A stretch of 64,000 nt of DNA, taken from the NCBI RefSeq assembly GCF_033115175.1, contig NC_084829.1:132404996-132468995 (forward strand). Reading direction: 5' to 3'. A program made the position numbers and the translations under genes. The notes under the pieces were generated by a model. That model saw nothing but the letters and a program-made list of their open reading frames with translations, made no database searches and was not told where the DNA came from. Below are positions 24,850 to 36,669 of this stretch, one piece after another; the stretch's first letter is position 1, and every line of letters begins with the position of its first letter. The stretch comes from Lepus europaeus. Lineage: Eukaryota; Chordata; Mammalia; Lagomorpha; Leporidae.

Positions 24850-25022
24850 GGGGATCCACACTGTGGCTTAGTAGGTTAAGCTGCTGGTATCCCATAGGGG
24901 CGCTGCTCCAAATCCAATCCAGCTCCCTGCTAATGTGCCTGGGATGGCAGCAGAAGATGGTCCAAGAACCTGGGCTGACTTTCAAATAAATAAATAAACC
25001 TTAAAAATAAATAAATAAACAG
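24850..25022 (+). mobile_element. CSINE with internal deletion
   Basis: Head atccacactgtggcttagta, mid ctccctgctaatgtgcctgg, gatggtccaagaacctgggc, then it jumps directly to ctgactttcaaataaataaa. The section holding the CT-rich block is missing, leaving about half of the normal length. Confidence 0.85.
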
Positions 25023-25489
25023 AAGTGCTATGGATTTGTGCCCTTTCACTAAAAAATATATATATAATATTTAACATATATAAATGTAGTCCCTACTGTG
25101 AATATAGATGTCAATGACAGACAGCAGGCCTAAATTGCCATGGATCTAAAACCCATTTTTGTCTGCCACAGCAGCAAATGAATTGTGTAATACAGTAATA
25201 ACAGAAATGTGAAATGGCCAGTGACAGTGAATATAGTTGTTAGGACAAGCTTTCCCTTCCCAAGAATGCTGAGCCTGTGCTTTGGAGTCTTGACCTGGTG
25301 TGTATGTTTTAGTTGACCACAAGCTGCTTTTTTTCCAATTTTTTTCTCATCTACAATTGCATTCTAAAAATATAAGGCTGCCTGTTAAAATATAAGATTG
25401 CCTATTAGATGAACTCCTTAATAGATTTGGTGTTGAAATAATGACTGTTTATTTTCAGCCTTTATAATCACGTTCATCTGCAGCATTCC

Positions 25490-25691
25490 AAACAGAGCTT
25501 GCATTGTGTCGTGGTTGAAGGACTGGGCTCTGTACCCTGGCCCAGTTGTTTGAAAAACTTGGCTCAGCCACTTGGCAGCTGCGTGGTTTTCAGCAACTTG
25601 CTTAACATTTCTGTGCGTGATTGTTTTTGTTTTAGCTATCAAATAGAGGTAATAGTATTCACCTAACTCATGGGACTCTTGTGAGGATTCA

Positions 25692-25724
<33 letters not shown>

Positions 25725-25800
25725 TATATATATATCAGTTAAAATTCAATATACAAAATCCATAGAAACAACTTACACAAAGTAGAGACTCAGTGAATAC
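25490..25800 (+). repeat. MIR-like fragment interrupted by a (TA)n microsatellite
   Basis: Forward MIR order: ctcagccacttggcagctgc, cagcaacttgcttaacattt, then tatcaaatagaggtaatagt, ctaactcatgggactcttgt, gaggattcaat. Next comes a (TA)n tract at 25691-25735, followed by aaagtagagactcagtgaat. Confidence 0.65.
25691..25736. repeat. (TA)n microsatellite
   Basis: About 46 bp of alternating TA with one gtac interruption, likely length-variable between individuals. Confidence 0.95.
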
Positions 25801-26790
25801 TATTATCATTTGATTGCACACCTGGGATTGTGGATCCTTGATGTCAAGTTGAATCAGTACACAGGCTCATCATCTATGGTTCATCTGTATTTCTGCTGTC
25901 TGCAAAGACCTTTTCCAATTATAGTCTATTCCCTCCTTAAAATACCAGGGGAACTTTGCTCTACTTTTCTTCTGTTTTCCTTACATCTGTGATCATGAGG
26001 ATGCTAACTCATCTTTACAGTAGAATAAAAACCCAGCAGAGGAAAAGAACTATAGTATAGACCACCAGCAAATTAAACACCAGCATTAAGCCCAACCAAA
26101 ACCTAAATTTTGAATTGGGATGGTACTTGTATTTATACATTAGGCAGCTGTTTTTCACTTAAAAGTTACCCTTCAGTTACTACTTAAAGAATGTGCCTGA
26201 TTAATGATAACCTTAAAAGGAGAACTTGCCCTAGGAGTGAATAATGTTTACCAGAGAAAGTTTTCTAAGTGCTTTTTTTGGAATGTTAAATCTCAGGTCT
26301 GCAAACCGGTAGAAAAGCCAATCATTCCAAAGAGTGTGACTTTCAATAAGAACAGCAGGACATTCCTTTCATGCCCAGACCTTTCCCTGGACTAGGGAAA
26401 GCAATTCCCTGCAGGGGATTTTCCAGGTTGCTTTCCTCCAGCCTTGCCCTGCTCTGGCGAGGCAAGTTGACAGTCAGATGGAAAGCATGGAAACACTTAT
26501 AAGGATTCTCTTCCAATTACATCAAGCTGAAGCCTGTGGAATATCCTTTTGATATAGTGACACATTTTCATATTCTTCCAATTTTCTTACTTTAAGAGGG
26601 AGTTTTGTGGTTTAAATGTATAACATTACACATCATAGGGTGAATGTATTGTGCTTATCTTTCTGAAGACAAAAAGTCATATCTGAGGGCAGTTTAGAAA
26701 ACAAAATGAAGGATTCATAGCAGTTAAAGAGGAGATGTGAGGAGAAGTATTTTGTCATGGAGACAGTACAGACATCCAGAATTATGTTTT
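25801..26790. other. Unique non-coding DNA
   Basis: No element recognised. A small C/T and G-rich patch at 26380-26470 has short inverted similarities (attccctgcaggggat) but no gene signal. Confidence 0.4.
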
Positions 26791-26792
26791 TA

Positions 26793-27116
26793 AAAAATAT
26801 TTATGAATAATATTTGAAATTCAGAGCTACACAAAGAGAGGCAGAGAGAGAGGTCTTCCATCCACTGGTTCACTCCCCAGAGGCCTCAATGGTCAAGTCT
26901 CGGCCAGGCCAAAGCTAGTAGCCAGGAGCTTCTTCTGGGTCTCCCATGAGTGTGGCAGGGGCCAAAGGACTTGGGCCATCTTCTGCTGCTTTCCCCAGGC
27001 CATTTTCAGGGAGTTGCATGGGAAGTGGAGCATCCAGGACATTAACAGGCACCCATATTGAATGCCTGCCTTGCAGGCAGCTGCTTTACCTGCTATGCCA
27101 CAATCCAGCCCCTGCA
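26793..27116 (-). mobile_element. CSINE, full length
   Basis: Starts with tatttatgaataatatttga, then GA block, ttcactccccagaggcctca, gagcttcttctgggtctccc, and ends in tatgccacaatccagcccc. Confidence 0.9.
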
Positions 27117-28980
27117 TCTCCTAACTTACAGACACAGTTCCCCTCTCCCCACTCCAAACTCCCACCTCCAAGACTCCATGGCTGGCTCTATTTTTACTTC
27201 TCTTAGGTTTCATCTTCCTCTTTCAATCTCCATTGGCCCCTCCTTTCTGTAAGACAACCAAGCTAAACTTGACTCTTCACACCACCTTGTGGTAACATCT
27301 GAAAATCTTTTAAAAGAGTGTTTGAGCATTTTAAAATTTGTTTTACTCAGAAGTATTCTCAAAAACCTTCAAATACCTCTTCCTTTTCTAATTAAACAAA
27401 CTTCTAAAAGTTCATTTAAGATAATGAAAATTCTATATCTGAATTTTTTATTTGTATAAGGTGAATAAATTTCATGCAGTTCACATACACAGATTTAGAA
27501 GCAAAATTGGTTTCAAAACATTACATAGTATACTATACACTTTTTTGTACTTCATTAGCATATGTTGTTGTTAAAGATAACTTGCCATCATTTGTATTTA
27601 TGTATCTTCAGTTTTGTACCGTCAATTAACAACAATTTCTTATAATATAAATTGTTTTGCAATTGAAAAAACTTAAAACAGAACTACCATGGAATCAATG
27701 GAGCAATGAAAGTATGAAGCATGTAAGATAATAATAAAATAAATTATAGAATAATAATATAAAATTTTGATATCAGGAAAGAAGTGAAGAAAGAGTCATA
27801 TGCTGAACTTTATGAGCTCCATTTAGAGTCTCAGAACTCCAGCCTCACGTGTCTCCAGGAAGCATAAGGAAATTAGTTCCACTTCTTTACTATGCCTCCT
27901 CTAATAGTCTGTCCTAATGCCAGGGCAGACATCATTATCCTTTCTTCTGATAAAAACTCCATAAATAACTGATACCTCCAAACCCTAGCTTTGCTTCCAA
28001 AGATACAGAAACTTAGAATGTTTACACACACACACACACACTTGAAGGGTAAGGACTAGAAAGATAGAGAGATAGACAGACAGACAGGTATGAACTAGAT
28101 ATAAAAGTGTATATATATGTATATAGTTGAAGAATAAGGTTTTTGTACATGAATGAGTTTGAAGAATTATTACAGTATTTGGAATGGTTTCAAGGTAGAA
28201 GGGCCATGAACAGTTAAAGGCAAGGAAGTATTCATGGATGAAAATAAATGTCAGCTTCAAAGAAAATAACAAAGAAAGACTTCTGGGTTTAGCAGGAAAC
28301 TTTCAAACTCTCATTCATTAACAGAGGAAATGAAGAGCTATAACTAAAGCCACATATGTTTTATCGATAGCAATGTAGAATAAGAACCAAGAATCTCTTG
28401 TTGCTAGCCCATTGAACTTCCCTGTAACAGAGAGATTCTTAACATGTTGAGATCATGCCAATGAGGTAGAAAAGGACAGTGACAGTAATGTTCTCCTTCT
28501 AAACTACACTTACCTAGATGCATTGTTCTAGACAGTAAGTAATACTTGGGATTTGGTGTAGAAGTAGAAGAACTTGGTGACACAAACGTTCTGACCATAA
28601 TGGTTGATAAACCAAATCACTTTGTCCGGCACTTCTAGATGACCTTACAAAGAAGCAACAGTTATTTTAGATATTCTTGCCAAAACATGAGCAAATCTCA
28701 ACAGATTGTTAGACTAAATGTTTGTTGTGAGTTATGAACTTGTCTTACTCTTGGGCTTGTAGCAACTGCTGGCTCTGTCCACCAGTCTGCGCAAGAAACC
28801 TCTGGAGCAGACTCAGTTGAGGCACTTGATGGATAATCTTCCTCTTGGCATATCTCAGTTCCAGCAAAGCCAAGTTTCTCCTTGACTATTATCTGTTCTA
28901 ATCTCTCTCAGTCATGGATGTCAATGGAAACTCAACTTACATAAATAGAAAAACATCACATCTGATTTTTATCATACTGA
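27117..28980. other. Unique DNA with small microsatellites
   Basis: An (AC)n tract lies at 28022-28041 and a (GATA/GACA)n patch at 28058-28090. The rest is AT-rich with no recognised element and no frame above 95 codons; that one, 27985-28272 minus, is low complexity. Confidence 0.45.
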
Positions 28981-28981
28981 T

Positions 28982-29332
28982 TTTTTAAAATTTATTTTTA
29001 TATTTATTTTTTGACAGGCAGAGTTAGACACAGAGAGAGAGACAGAGAGAAAGGTCTTCCTTTTGCCATTGGTTCACCCCCCAAATGGCCGCTATGGCCA
29101 GCGCACTGTGCCGATCTGAAGCTAGGAGCCAGGTGCTTCCTCCTGGTCTCCCATGCGGGTGCAGGGCCCAAGCACTTAGGTCATCCTCCACTGCCTCCCC
29201 GGGCCACAGCAAGAGAGCTGGCCTGGAAGAGGGGCAACCGGGACAGAATCCGCCACCCCAACCTGGACTAGAACCCAGGGTGCCAGCGCCACAGGTGGAG
29301 GATTAGCCTAGTGAGCCATGGGCGCTGCCCTA
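28982..29332 (-). mobile_element. CSINE, younger subtype
   Basis: It has the younger-subtype marks: tttttgacaggcagagttag at the tail end, gaggggcaaccgggacagaa, and ggaggattagcctagtgagc before the head complement. GC content is high for the region, with several surviving CpGs. Confidence 0.92.
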
Positions 29333-31175
29333 TCATACAGATCTAAGGAGAATTTCTCATTTGACCTATGACACTCTTATCATTTTTTATCCAACTATTG
29401 CATCTCCATTGGAAAGACAAGTGATTAGAAAGGCCCAGTGCCACTTGGAATCCAACATGCTTCCACAAGATACAGCATTCTGTGATCCACATCATTCTTG
29501 TTTAGCACAACACAGCAGACATGTTGGGACATCTGTAGTTGCATGATGTCAAAGAAGGATTTGCTGCAGGCTTTGGCTTGACACACTTTGAAATATTTCC
29601 CAGCTTTTTGGAAGCGTTAGTATATTTTCCATGTGTGATGGAACCATAATTTTAATGTAGCCAAAATGTGGTACATGGAAGACAGTATGGGAAGTTGCCT
29701 ATGCTTACAGGAATCCAGTTCCTAAGTTTCTATGATCTCACAGGCAAGCCAGGACCTGGGTCCAAGCAGGAGAGCAATTATTACCAACACATGACATTAC
29801 TGAGCTACTAATATGTGGTGTGTCTAGGCATTCAGCCAACAAAACTGAGGTAGTATAAATTAGTGGCTAAAAGAATTTTGCAACACAGATAGTGGGAATA
29901 TCTATCTAAGATTAGCTGCAAATACTAACTTATATAATTCAGAGTATTACTTATTACTGGCAAAAACCAGAATGTTCTAAAAACATCAGAATTAATGTGA
30001 TATCAATGTTCTGTATTGAAAGTGGGACCAATAATCTAGATTTTGTTCAAATAATTAGGGATATAAAGCTATTTGAAGTACTTTGATCATTTGACTTTTT
30101 AATGTAGAGGATACAGACGTCCTTAAATTGCCATCAGTAAACATATCCACAAAGGTGCCTAGCATAGTTCTTTGCAGTAGTTTGGAACTGTAAATGTTTG
30201 TAAAATTAAGGAGAAAATAGTAGCTATCTATCATATAGTATCAGATTTATTCTTTTAAAGTTCATGAAAAATTAGCATAAAAGTATACTGTACGAATATC
30301 TATCTAAATGCAAAGTTCTATTTGAATGTGTCTGCATAATTGTAGCATCTGGAATGTCTCTGATATCTGTTAGGCACTCAATTAATGTGCATTAATAAAT
30401 TAATGATGATTACTCTAGTTAAAATGAGGTAATGGTGTATGTCATCTGCCTTTTTTACAGGAATGTAATGAGAATCAGATATTTTCATCTCTTTAGATAA
30501 TAGATATTGCACGTGGTTTAGGACCACAAGACAGAGTCTATTTTCCCACTTGAGGGATGGGGTGTTTTCTAGGAGCAAGAAGTTTTACAAGACATAAAAG
30601 AAATGTTTTTACCATTGACAGTGAGATTGCTGGGAAAATAAATCAGCCTTCAGCAAAATCTGTGCTCACATGATTTAGAGATCATCCAAAACATCCATTC
30701 TGCCTATGAAGCCATGCTTCAACTTACAACTCCCTGAGCCACCCATTGTGATACCTGACAAATGGTCTCCTCGTTCTGCACAAGCCACATTTGGGGTACA
30801 TTGCCAATCCCTACTATCCAGGATTTTCTCATGTGGCTCTTTACCACTATAATAGCCTTACCTAGTAATATAATTTGTGCCACTTTGAAGCCTCATCCAA
30901 AATATAAATGCTGTATATTTTTAAAAAGCAGAGGGAAAAATCAATAACCTCAAATTAATGGTTGGGTATTGGGTTGGGAAGAATTAAGAGCATGAATAAT
31001 GACTTTACTCAATTACTGAAAAGCATTTATACCAATAAAAGAGTTGAAAGATCGATCTCTATCAAGAAAGGAACATGCATTGTGTTTTAAATTTCTGGGT
31101 CAAATCTCATGCTTCATTTCCTTGGGCTCTCAGAATCTATTTGAAACCAGAGCAAATTTTTATCAAAATGCAAAT
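29333..31175. other. Unique non-coding DNA
   Basis: No element or credible coding frame recognised. A weak L2/MIR-like phrase (ctgttaggcactcaattaat) occurs near 30370. Confidence 0.4.
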
Positions 31176-31180
31176 TGGGG

Positions 31181-31508
31181 GGTGGACATTTGGCACAATG
31201 GCTAAAACAATACTTGGAACTCCACTTGGGACTATCTGAGTCCCTGTTTTGAGTCTTGACTCTGCTTCTGATCCAGCTTCCTGCTAATGTACACATTTGG
31301 AAGGCACCAAATGATGGATTAAGTACATGAGTCCCTACTGACCACATGAGAGATCTAGATTGAGTTCCTTCCTGCTGGCTTTGCCCTGGAACAGTCCTGG
31401 CTGTTGTGGTTTTTGGTGGAGTAAGCTAATAGAAAATCTCTCTGTCTCTCTGTTTGTATTTCTGATTCTTTCAAATGAAACAAAAATAAGCAAATAAAAT
31501 TTACTGAT
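31181..31508 (+). mobile_element. CSINE, old copy
   Basis: Head ggtggacatttggcacaatg, ctgcttctgatccagcttcc, tgctaatgtacacatttgga, ctggctgttgtggtttttgg, CT block and an A-rich tail. Belongs to the older ttggcacaatgg type. Confidence 0.88.
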
Positions 31509-31749
31509 TTACTAAAATTTACAGATTCAGTGAATTAGCCTAAAGGTATATTTTGACATTTTGAACAATAATTATATTACAGTGGCATTTACTGGAAAAA
31601 CTAAAGAATATGAGCTTAGATGAGGGTTTTAAAGTAAATCTGCTTGACTTCATCCTTAGAACAAATGACTGTACAGATAGGACCCCCCAGAGTACATAAG
31701 AGCTTGTTATTCTCTTTAATATCCAAACAATAAGTTCCAAGGGGAATGA

Positions 31750-32088
31750 AAGACTGGACTTAGATGGATCCTGAGTCCTCTCCAGTTTGTAACTGTCATT
31801 TCAATTGAATGTCACCCCTCTTTGTTACTTAACCTGACTCACCCTCTCCCAGAAAATCTGTCAGAGAAAAGTGTTCTCTTGCTCTATTCTTGAGTAGTAC
31901 TTCACACATAAATTCTGAAACTGACCTGGTTAAATGATAGCTTTGCTTCGCAACTGTATCTCACCTGTGAGACCATGAATGATTTTCAGGTAGGGGTCTT
32001 TTTTGTTCATTCTTGTAAGTTCCAGATCCTAGTACTGTGTATGTCTGACACCTAATAAGCTTCAATAAATGTTGGATGAAATGAATCA
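31750..32088 (+). repeat. L2-like ancient LINE fragment
   Basis: Typical order of an old L2 3' region: tttcaattgaatgtcacccc, cctgactcaccctctccc, then gttccagatcctagtactgt, gtctgacacctaataagctt, caataaatgttggatgaaat. No coding capacity. Confidence 0.55.
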
Positions 32089-32089
32089 G

Positions 32090-32240
32090 TGCACCCGTGT
32101 AGGAGACCTGGCTTTAGCCCAGTCCAGCACTAGCCGTTGCAGCCATCTGGGGAATGGAACCAACAGGTGGAAGAATCTCTCTCCCTCTCTGTTTCTGTAA
32201 TTCTTTCAAAATAAATAAATAAATCTCTAAAAAAAAGTAA
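32090..32240 (+). mobile_element. CSINE 3' half
   Basis: Begins in mid-element (cagtgcacccgtgtaggaga), then gccgttgcagccatctgggg, CT block, an (AAAT)n tail and A run. The head is missing, so it is 5'-truncated. Confidence 0.88.
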
Positions 32241-32485
32241 GCTTTCAGAAAGAAAGACAAATTGGAAATAAAATACTTCAACAACTTGTTAATCAGATGA
32301 ATAGACATAAAAATTAATTTTATTATAGTAACAATGTGGACTTCTATTGTTTTATAGGTCATTATCCAGGACTCATGGTGCATTTTGTGTTTTGTTAATG
32401 ACATTTATGTGGTTGTCCTGGTAATTATTTGCAGATCTCCACAAGATTGTAAACACACTGATACCAAGACTCATCTTTTCATATA

Positions 32486-32616
32486 CCTGAAGGGGACTTC
32501 AGAGGTTCATGGAAATGGGATGAAACAGTAAGTTTATTTTGCTGCAAGAAAAAAAATCCATGAACAGGGTTTTTGTAACATATTTCCATGAACTTTTTGA
32601 AGATCGCCTCATACAT
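32486..32616. mobile_element. Complete mariner-like palindromic MITE
   Basis: The left end ggacttcagaggttcatgga and the right end atttccatgaactttttgaa are near-perfect inverted repeats. The centre (cagtaagtttattttgctgc ... aaaaaatccatgaacagggt) is also weakly palindromic. About 130 bp, intact, with no SINE inside. It is the best reference copy of this family in the window. Confidence 0.75.
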
Positions 32617-32704
32617 GCTGAGCAGCTGCAGTGTATCCAACATACATGCTAAAAGCCTAGAGAAAGCTTAAGAAAGGAAGTAGGGTGGGAAAACTTTAGA
32701 GGAA

Positions 32705-33184
32705 GTGGAGGAGTCAAAACGTAAAAATTTAAAACTTGAGTTTAAAAATATCACACAAAAGAAGCTTTTTCTTCTTTTTTTGGCAGAGTTGGGAGCGTCT
32801 GGTCCAAATAAGGCATTCAGACACATAAGAGTTTCCAAGGTGACACTGCTTGAGCCAAAAGAGAATCTGACTCTTCTCCATCTCCTCGTTCCTCAGGTAC
32901 CACATACACATCTGACTCACGTCAAAATAGAAGGCTGGACTCGTCACATAGAAATGTGCTGGCCAGCGCTGCCAGTGACCTTTTCGAATCCATCATTGCA
33001 GATGGGCATTCAAACCGAAGGAAATGACCTTCAGCTGGGCTGTTTCTCACTACATGGTGTGAAGGCAGGCGTGCAATTACAAGCCGCCCAGTTTTTGTTT
33101 TCAAACGGCCTGCCCAAACCTTCCAGTATTTTCCATAGCTTTACTGCAAAATATAACACTAACCTCAAGCTTAACAGGATGTGA
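32705..33184 (+). other. 159-codon open frame of unknown nature, with exon-like splice signals
   Basis: This is the longest frame in the window lying wholly outside recognised repeats. It starts MEESKRKNLKLEFKNITQKK. I recognise no domain, signal peptide or membrane segment; composition is mixed and moderately Leu-rich. Within it, cttctttttttggcag ends at 32786 and resembles a splice acceptor, and cctcaggtacca at 32891-32902 resembles a donor, giving a possible 110-bp exon, 32787-32896. Neither a promoter nor partner exons are visible. Chance is the default explanation. Confidence 0.25.
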
Positions 33185-33396
33185 ACACCCCCTCCATGTC
33201 TCCAGATCATCTTCCTTTTTTGCCACTTGCCTGCTCAGCCTGCTGGCCAATTCGTGAGCCCCATGTGACTTACGCAAATTGTTTTAACAGCCAGATACTA
33301 AGAGCAAATATTGAACTTTTTCTTCCTGTGTCCCTGAGTTTTTCCTTTATCCATGTGCACTTGGCAATGTATTACAGAACAGAAATACCGCCTAGC

Positions 33397-33744
33397 GGCC
33401 GGTGCCGCGGCTCACTAGGCTAATCCTCCGCCTTGCGGCGCCGGCACACCGGGTTCTAGTCCCGGTCGGGGCACCGATCCTGTCCCGGTTGCCCCTCTTC
33501 CAGGCCAGCTCTCTGCTGTGGCCCGGGAGTGCAGTGGAGGATGGCCCAGGTCCTTGGGCCCTGCACCTCATGGGAGACCAGGAGAAGCACCTGGCTCCTG
33601 CCATCGGATCGGCGCGGTGCGCAGGCCGCAGCGCGCCTACCGCGGCGGCCATTGGAGGGTGAACCAACGGCAAAGGAAGACCTTTCTCTCCGTCTCTCTC
33701 TCACTGTCCACTCTGCCTGTCAAAAAAAAAAAAAAAAAAAAAAA
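33397..33744 (+). mobile_element. Young CSINE with perfect 16-bp target duplication
   Basis: Very GC-rich, CpG-preserving copy: ggccggtgccgcggctcact head, cctccgccttgcggcgccgg, cccggttgcccctcttccag, and ends tctgcctgtc plus an uninterrupted A tail of about 23 bases. The direct repeat agaaataccgcctagc is identical on both sides (33381-33396 and 33745-33760). Intact CpGs, an unbroken A tail and a perfect duplication all point to recent insertion, possibly polymorphic. Confidence 0.97.
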
Positions 33745-33760
33745 AGAAATACCGCCTAGC

Positions 33761-34150
33761 TTGTATTTATTAGCTCAGTGTGGGTAAACACAATTGATCA
33801 GCAGTCTTCCTGCCTTCCTCAGCCCTTTTTTCACCCTTGGCGGATGGAGGTTTGGGGTCCAGCTGTCTTACTGCTAGTGGCTCTTTTTGGAAGATCACAG
33901 AGAGTGGGTGGCAGGCAGCAAATGTGATCTGGATCTTTACAAACAGATAGAAAACATGGTTTCCAGAAAAATGCGACTCCTGCCTGTTCACAAGCTAGCT
34001 CATTTTTTGCTTCTTTATATTCAATGGAAATTAACAGTCCCTGATGCTCTTCAAATGAAGACACACACATGTGCACAGGCACCGTACATGCACACCTTTC
34101 TGCAGAAAACATGTTTTGTTTGGTTTGGAATAGGAAGGAGGAGATGATGA
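33761..34150. other. Unique non-coding DNA
   Basis: Overlapping 80-90 codon frames on both strands, none recognisable; no repeat. Confidence 0.4.
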
Positions 34151-34562
34151 AAGGAGCTTGCTTTTTTTATAGTACTTTTTATTATTTATTTATAGTACAT
34201 AATATGAATATTTGCACTTCATGTGTAAATATGATATACATCCCTACATAATATTTGTCTTGAAAGTAGGGATATTAATATCAGACAATGTGCAATTCAT
34301 GACAAAGATCATAAAATGAGGAAAGAAGAGTTTATTATTTTTAAGGTATGTAATTCAGTGAAGCGAATCTCTATAAATTACTTATATCAAATAACATGGC
34401 ACCCAAACATTTTACACAACATATATATATGTATGTAGATTTCCACATATGAGAGAAAGCATGTGGAATTTGTCTTTCTGTGTCTTAATTCATTTAACAC
34501 AATGATCTCCAGTTCTATCCATTTTGTTGCAGTTGTCAGTGGCTTTCAAAAAATAAATCAGA
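34150..34562 (-). mobile_element. Antisense old L1 (L1M-like) 3' fragment
   Basis: The right part reads as the complement of the end of an L1 ORF2: catatgagagaaagcatgtg, aatttgtctttctgtgtctt, aattcatttaacacaatga, tctccagttctatccatttt. The left part (ttttattatttatttatagt, acataatatgaatatttgc) is compatible with an old L1 3'UTR in the same orientation. Confidence 0.6.
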
Positions 34563-34645
34563 ATCTTTCAGGTTATTGGATATAGTATTTTTTTTTCCTG
34601 AAAGATTACTACTACAAATACAGGAGGTTAATCAAGTATGGTGTG

Positions 34646-34680
34646 AAAGGGCAAGCATTGTCGCTCAGTGGGTTAAGAAA
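34646..34680 (+). mobile_element. CSINE head fragment only
   Basis: Only the first 30-35 bases (gcaagcattgtcgctcagtg, ggttaag) resemble a CSINE, and what follows does not. Either an internal deletion or a coincidence with the tRNA-like head. Confidence 0.45.
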
Positions 34681-35087
34681 CGAACCAATGAAATGAGCGG
34701 AATCACCAACTTTAGATGTAGCATTCTGTCACCACTGATGACAGCAAGGACCTCACTGAAGAAGTTTGCGTATTATCCAGTAGTGAACTTAATAATGGAG
34801 CTGAAATTGTACTGATGCAAATATTTTTCTGCTTTAAACAAATCTATAAAATAGAATGCATATAATAGACACTGTATATTCGGCTGCAAACAAAATGTGC
34901 TTATATAAATGCCTTTGAATGAAATTCATATTGGTGTAACTTTCTAAAAACTGTCAGTATTTTCTTTTCTTTTTAATATATCATGATAATAAGTTTCAAT
35001 ATGCCTGCATCTGTGTTTCCTGCTGTTTTATATTCTTTCTAACAAATCTGCTGTGAATGTTTCTTCAGAACCTACAAGTTTTCTTTA

Positions 35088-35265
35088 AAAGGGTTGTGGA
35101 AAATGGAATTAAAATATATTTTTACTTTAGTGAAAGATTTTTGAAACCCATGTAATATTTTCCACAATACATGTTTTTCATGAATTCTGTGAAGACTTCC
35201 AGTATGCATGGATTTCTAAATGTTTGGCACCAAAATAAACTTTAAGCACCCTGGTACAAATGTTT
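35088..35265. mobile_element. Mariner-like MITE plus an inverted partial copy
   Basis: First copy: ggttgtggaaaatggaatta to atgtttttcatgaattctgt, gaagacttcc. It is followed at once by tatgcatggatttctaaatg, tttggcaccaaaataaactt, which is an arm of the same family in the other orientation. Same family as at 3.1, 15.2, 32.5 and 58.97 kb. Confidence 0.7.
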
Positions 35266-36669
35266 GAGTTTGAGTTTGCATTTGGTACAATTGTTTTGTT
35301 TGAGTCTCAGAGCCTGTTTAAGCAGTGCAAAGCTTGTTTTAATGGGGTGGTTTAAGATGAACTTTGCTATGCAACACCATTGCTATCACCCTGTGGTCCC
35401 CAACATCCACATCAGGCATCATTAAATAAGGAAGCTCCTTTAACTCAGCTATGTAGCTCCAGGCAGCTTGAAAAACCTATCTCTTGAATGTGTTGCAGAG
35501 CTGGAGGAAGTCAATTCTGTTCTCTTGTCATCCCTCTCAATGTCTTATTATGGTTCCCACTCTATCATGATCACTCTAGGTGTTGGTATACCAACTTTGA
35601 AAAATATGGCTGCATTGTGATTAGCTGCTGCACTTCCACAGTTCTGTAATAGAGAGAAAAACATTTTTGACCTCTCCAATTTTATGAGTCAGAGAACTTT
35701 CCAGAACATTAACAGTACTGGAAAAGACCCTGGTCCTGGAACAGCTAATGCCATGACAGGAGGCCCCAGTAGCTAGAGAAGAAGCACACTGTGTTCCCTT
35801 TTTGGGACCAGCCAGCCAGACCAAATAAGAATGGGGCTCCCCTCACTTCTGCAGCTGCATTCCAGCAGGGACTGGAGAGGTGCCCCCCGACACATGGCGT
35901 TTCCTCCAGGGACATGTTCCTCAAGTCCCAGCTGGGGAGACACATCACAGGCAGCAGAGCGCCTTGTGCCTTTACTCTGGCTCTTGCCATCTGCGGTCCT
36001 TGGCATTGTGAAGGATTCATTATAGTTGTCTCCTAAACATGTAACTTGTAATAATGGCCAACGAGTAGGGGTTTCGGTGAACAGAGTTTTCTATTATATT
36101 AATTCCAGGTCTGAGTCACAAATAGGAAGATCCTTTTGGTACATTTTTCTTCCACAGGCCCCCACTGGCATTTGCCATCTGAAGCTGAGGAAACCTAACG
36201 TGGAACTAAAATCTCCCTGTGTTTGTGTCTGCCATCTGCCGGGCAGCCCATCTAATCAGGCACCTTTAGAACAAAGGTGACATCCTTTTCCATAAGCAAC
36301 CTGCTGGGAGGGCTGGAGAGGGAGAACAGTTTAGAACCTCTAAACACCAACCCGCCTACCTCCCTATGTTCCCCACCACCCCCACCTCCACACAACCCCC
36401 GCCCCACAGCCCAGCACACAGAGCCTCTGTGGCTGAGACCCACAGGGAGGAGGCTCCCTTCTTGTGATAGCTGCTGTGGTCCCCCCCTCCCCCCGCTTTC
36501 CAAAGATGTCACTTGGTTTTATCAGAAACCACGTGGGACTGCAGAGGGAGGCAGCCTCAACTACCCCAGGCCGGCTCAAAGGTCCAACAAAAACTTCTAA
36601 GTTTGGCCCCAGTCACCCCACCACACTTTGCTTGACTTTCACTTTGACCTGAGATGACTTCCTACCTTC
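35266..36669. other. Unique DNA, higher GC to the right, upstream of the retrovirus
   Basis: No repeat recognised. Frames of 80-107 codons overlap on both strands at 35.75-36.6 kb, with a C-rich/P-rich bias (cccccaccacccccacctcc), and none matches a family I know. Part of it may be conserved non-coding DNA. Confidence 0.4.

Noticed and set aside
32486-32616. Palindromic element as a microRNA precursor
   Set aside because: The near-palindrome is shared by several dispersed copies in the window and is better explained as a MITE. A miRNA derived from it cannot be excluded, but nothing in the sequence supports it specifically.
36252-36600. Pro/Gly-rich frames at the C-rich segment
   Set aside because: Composition alone keeps these frames open on both strands; no domain or conserved motif is visible.
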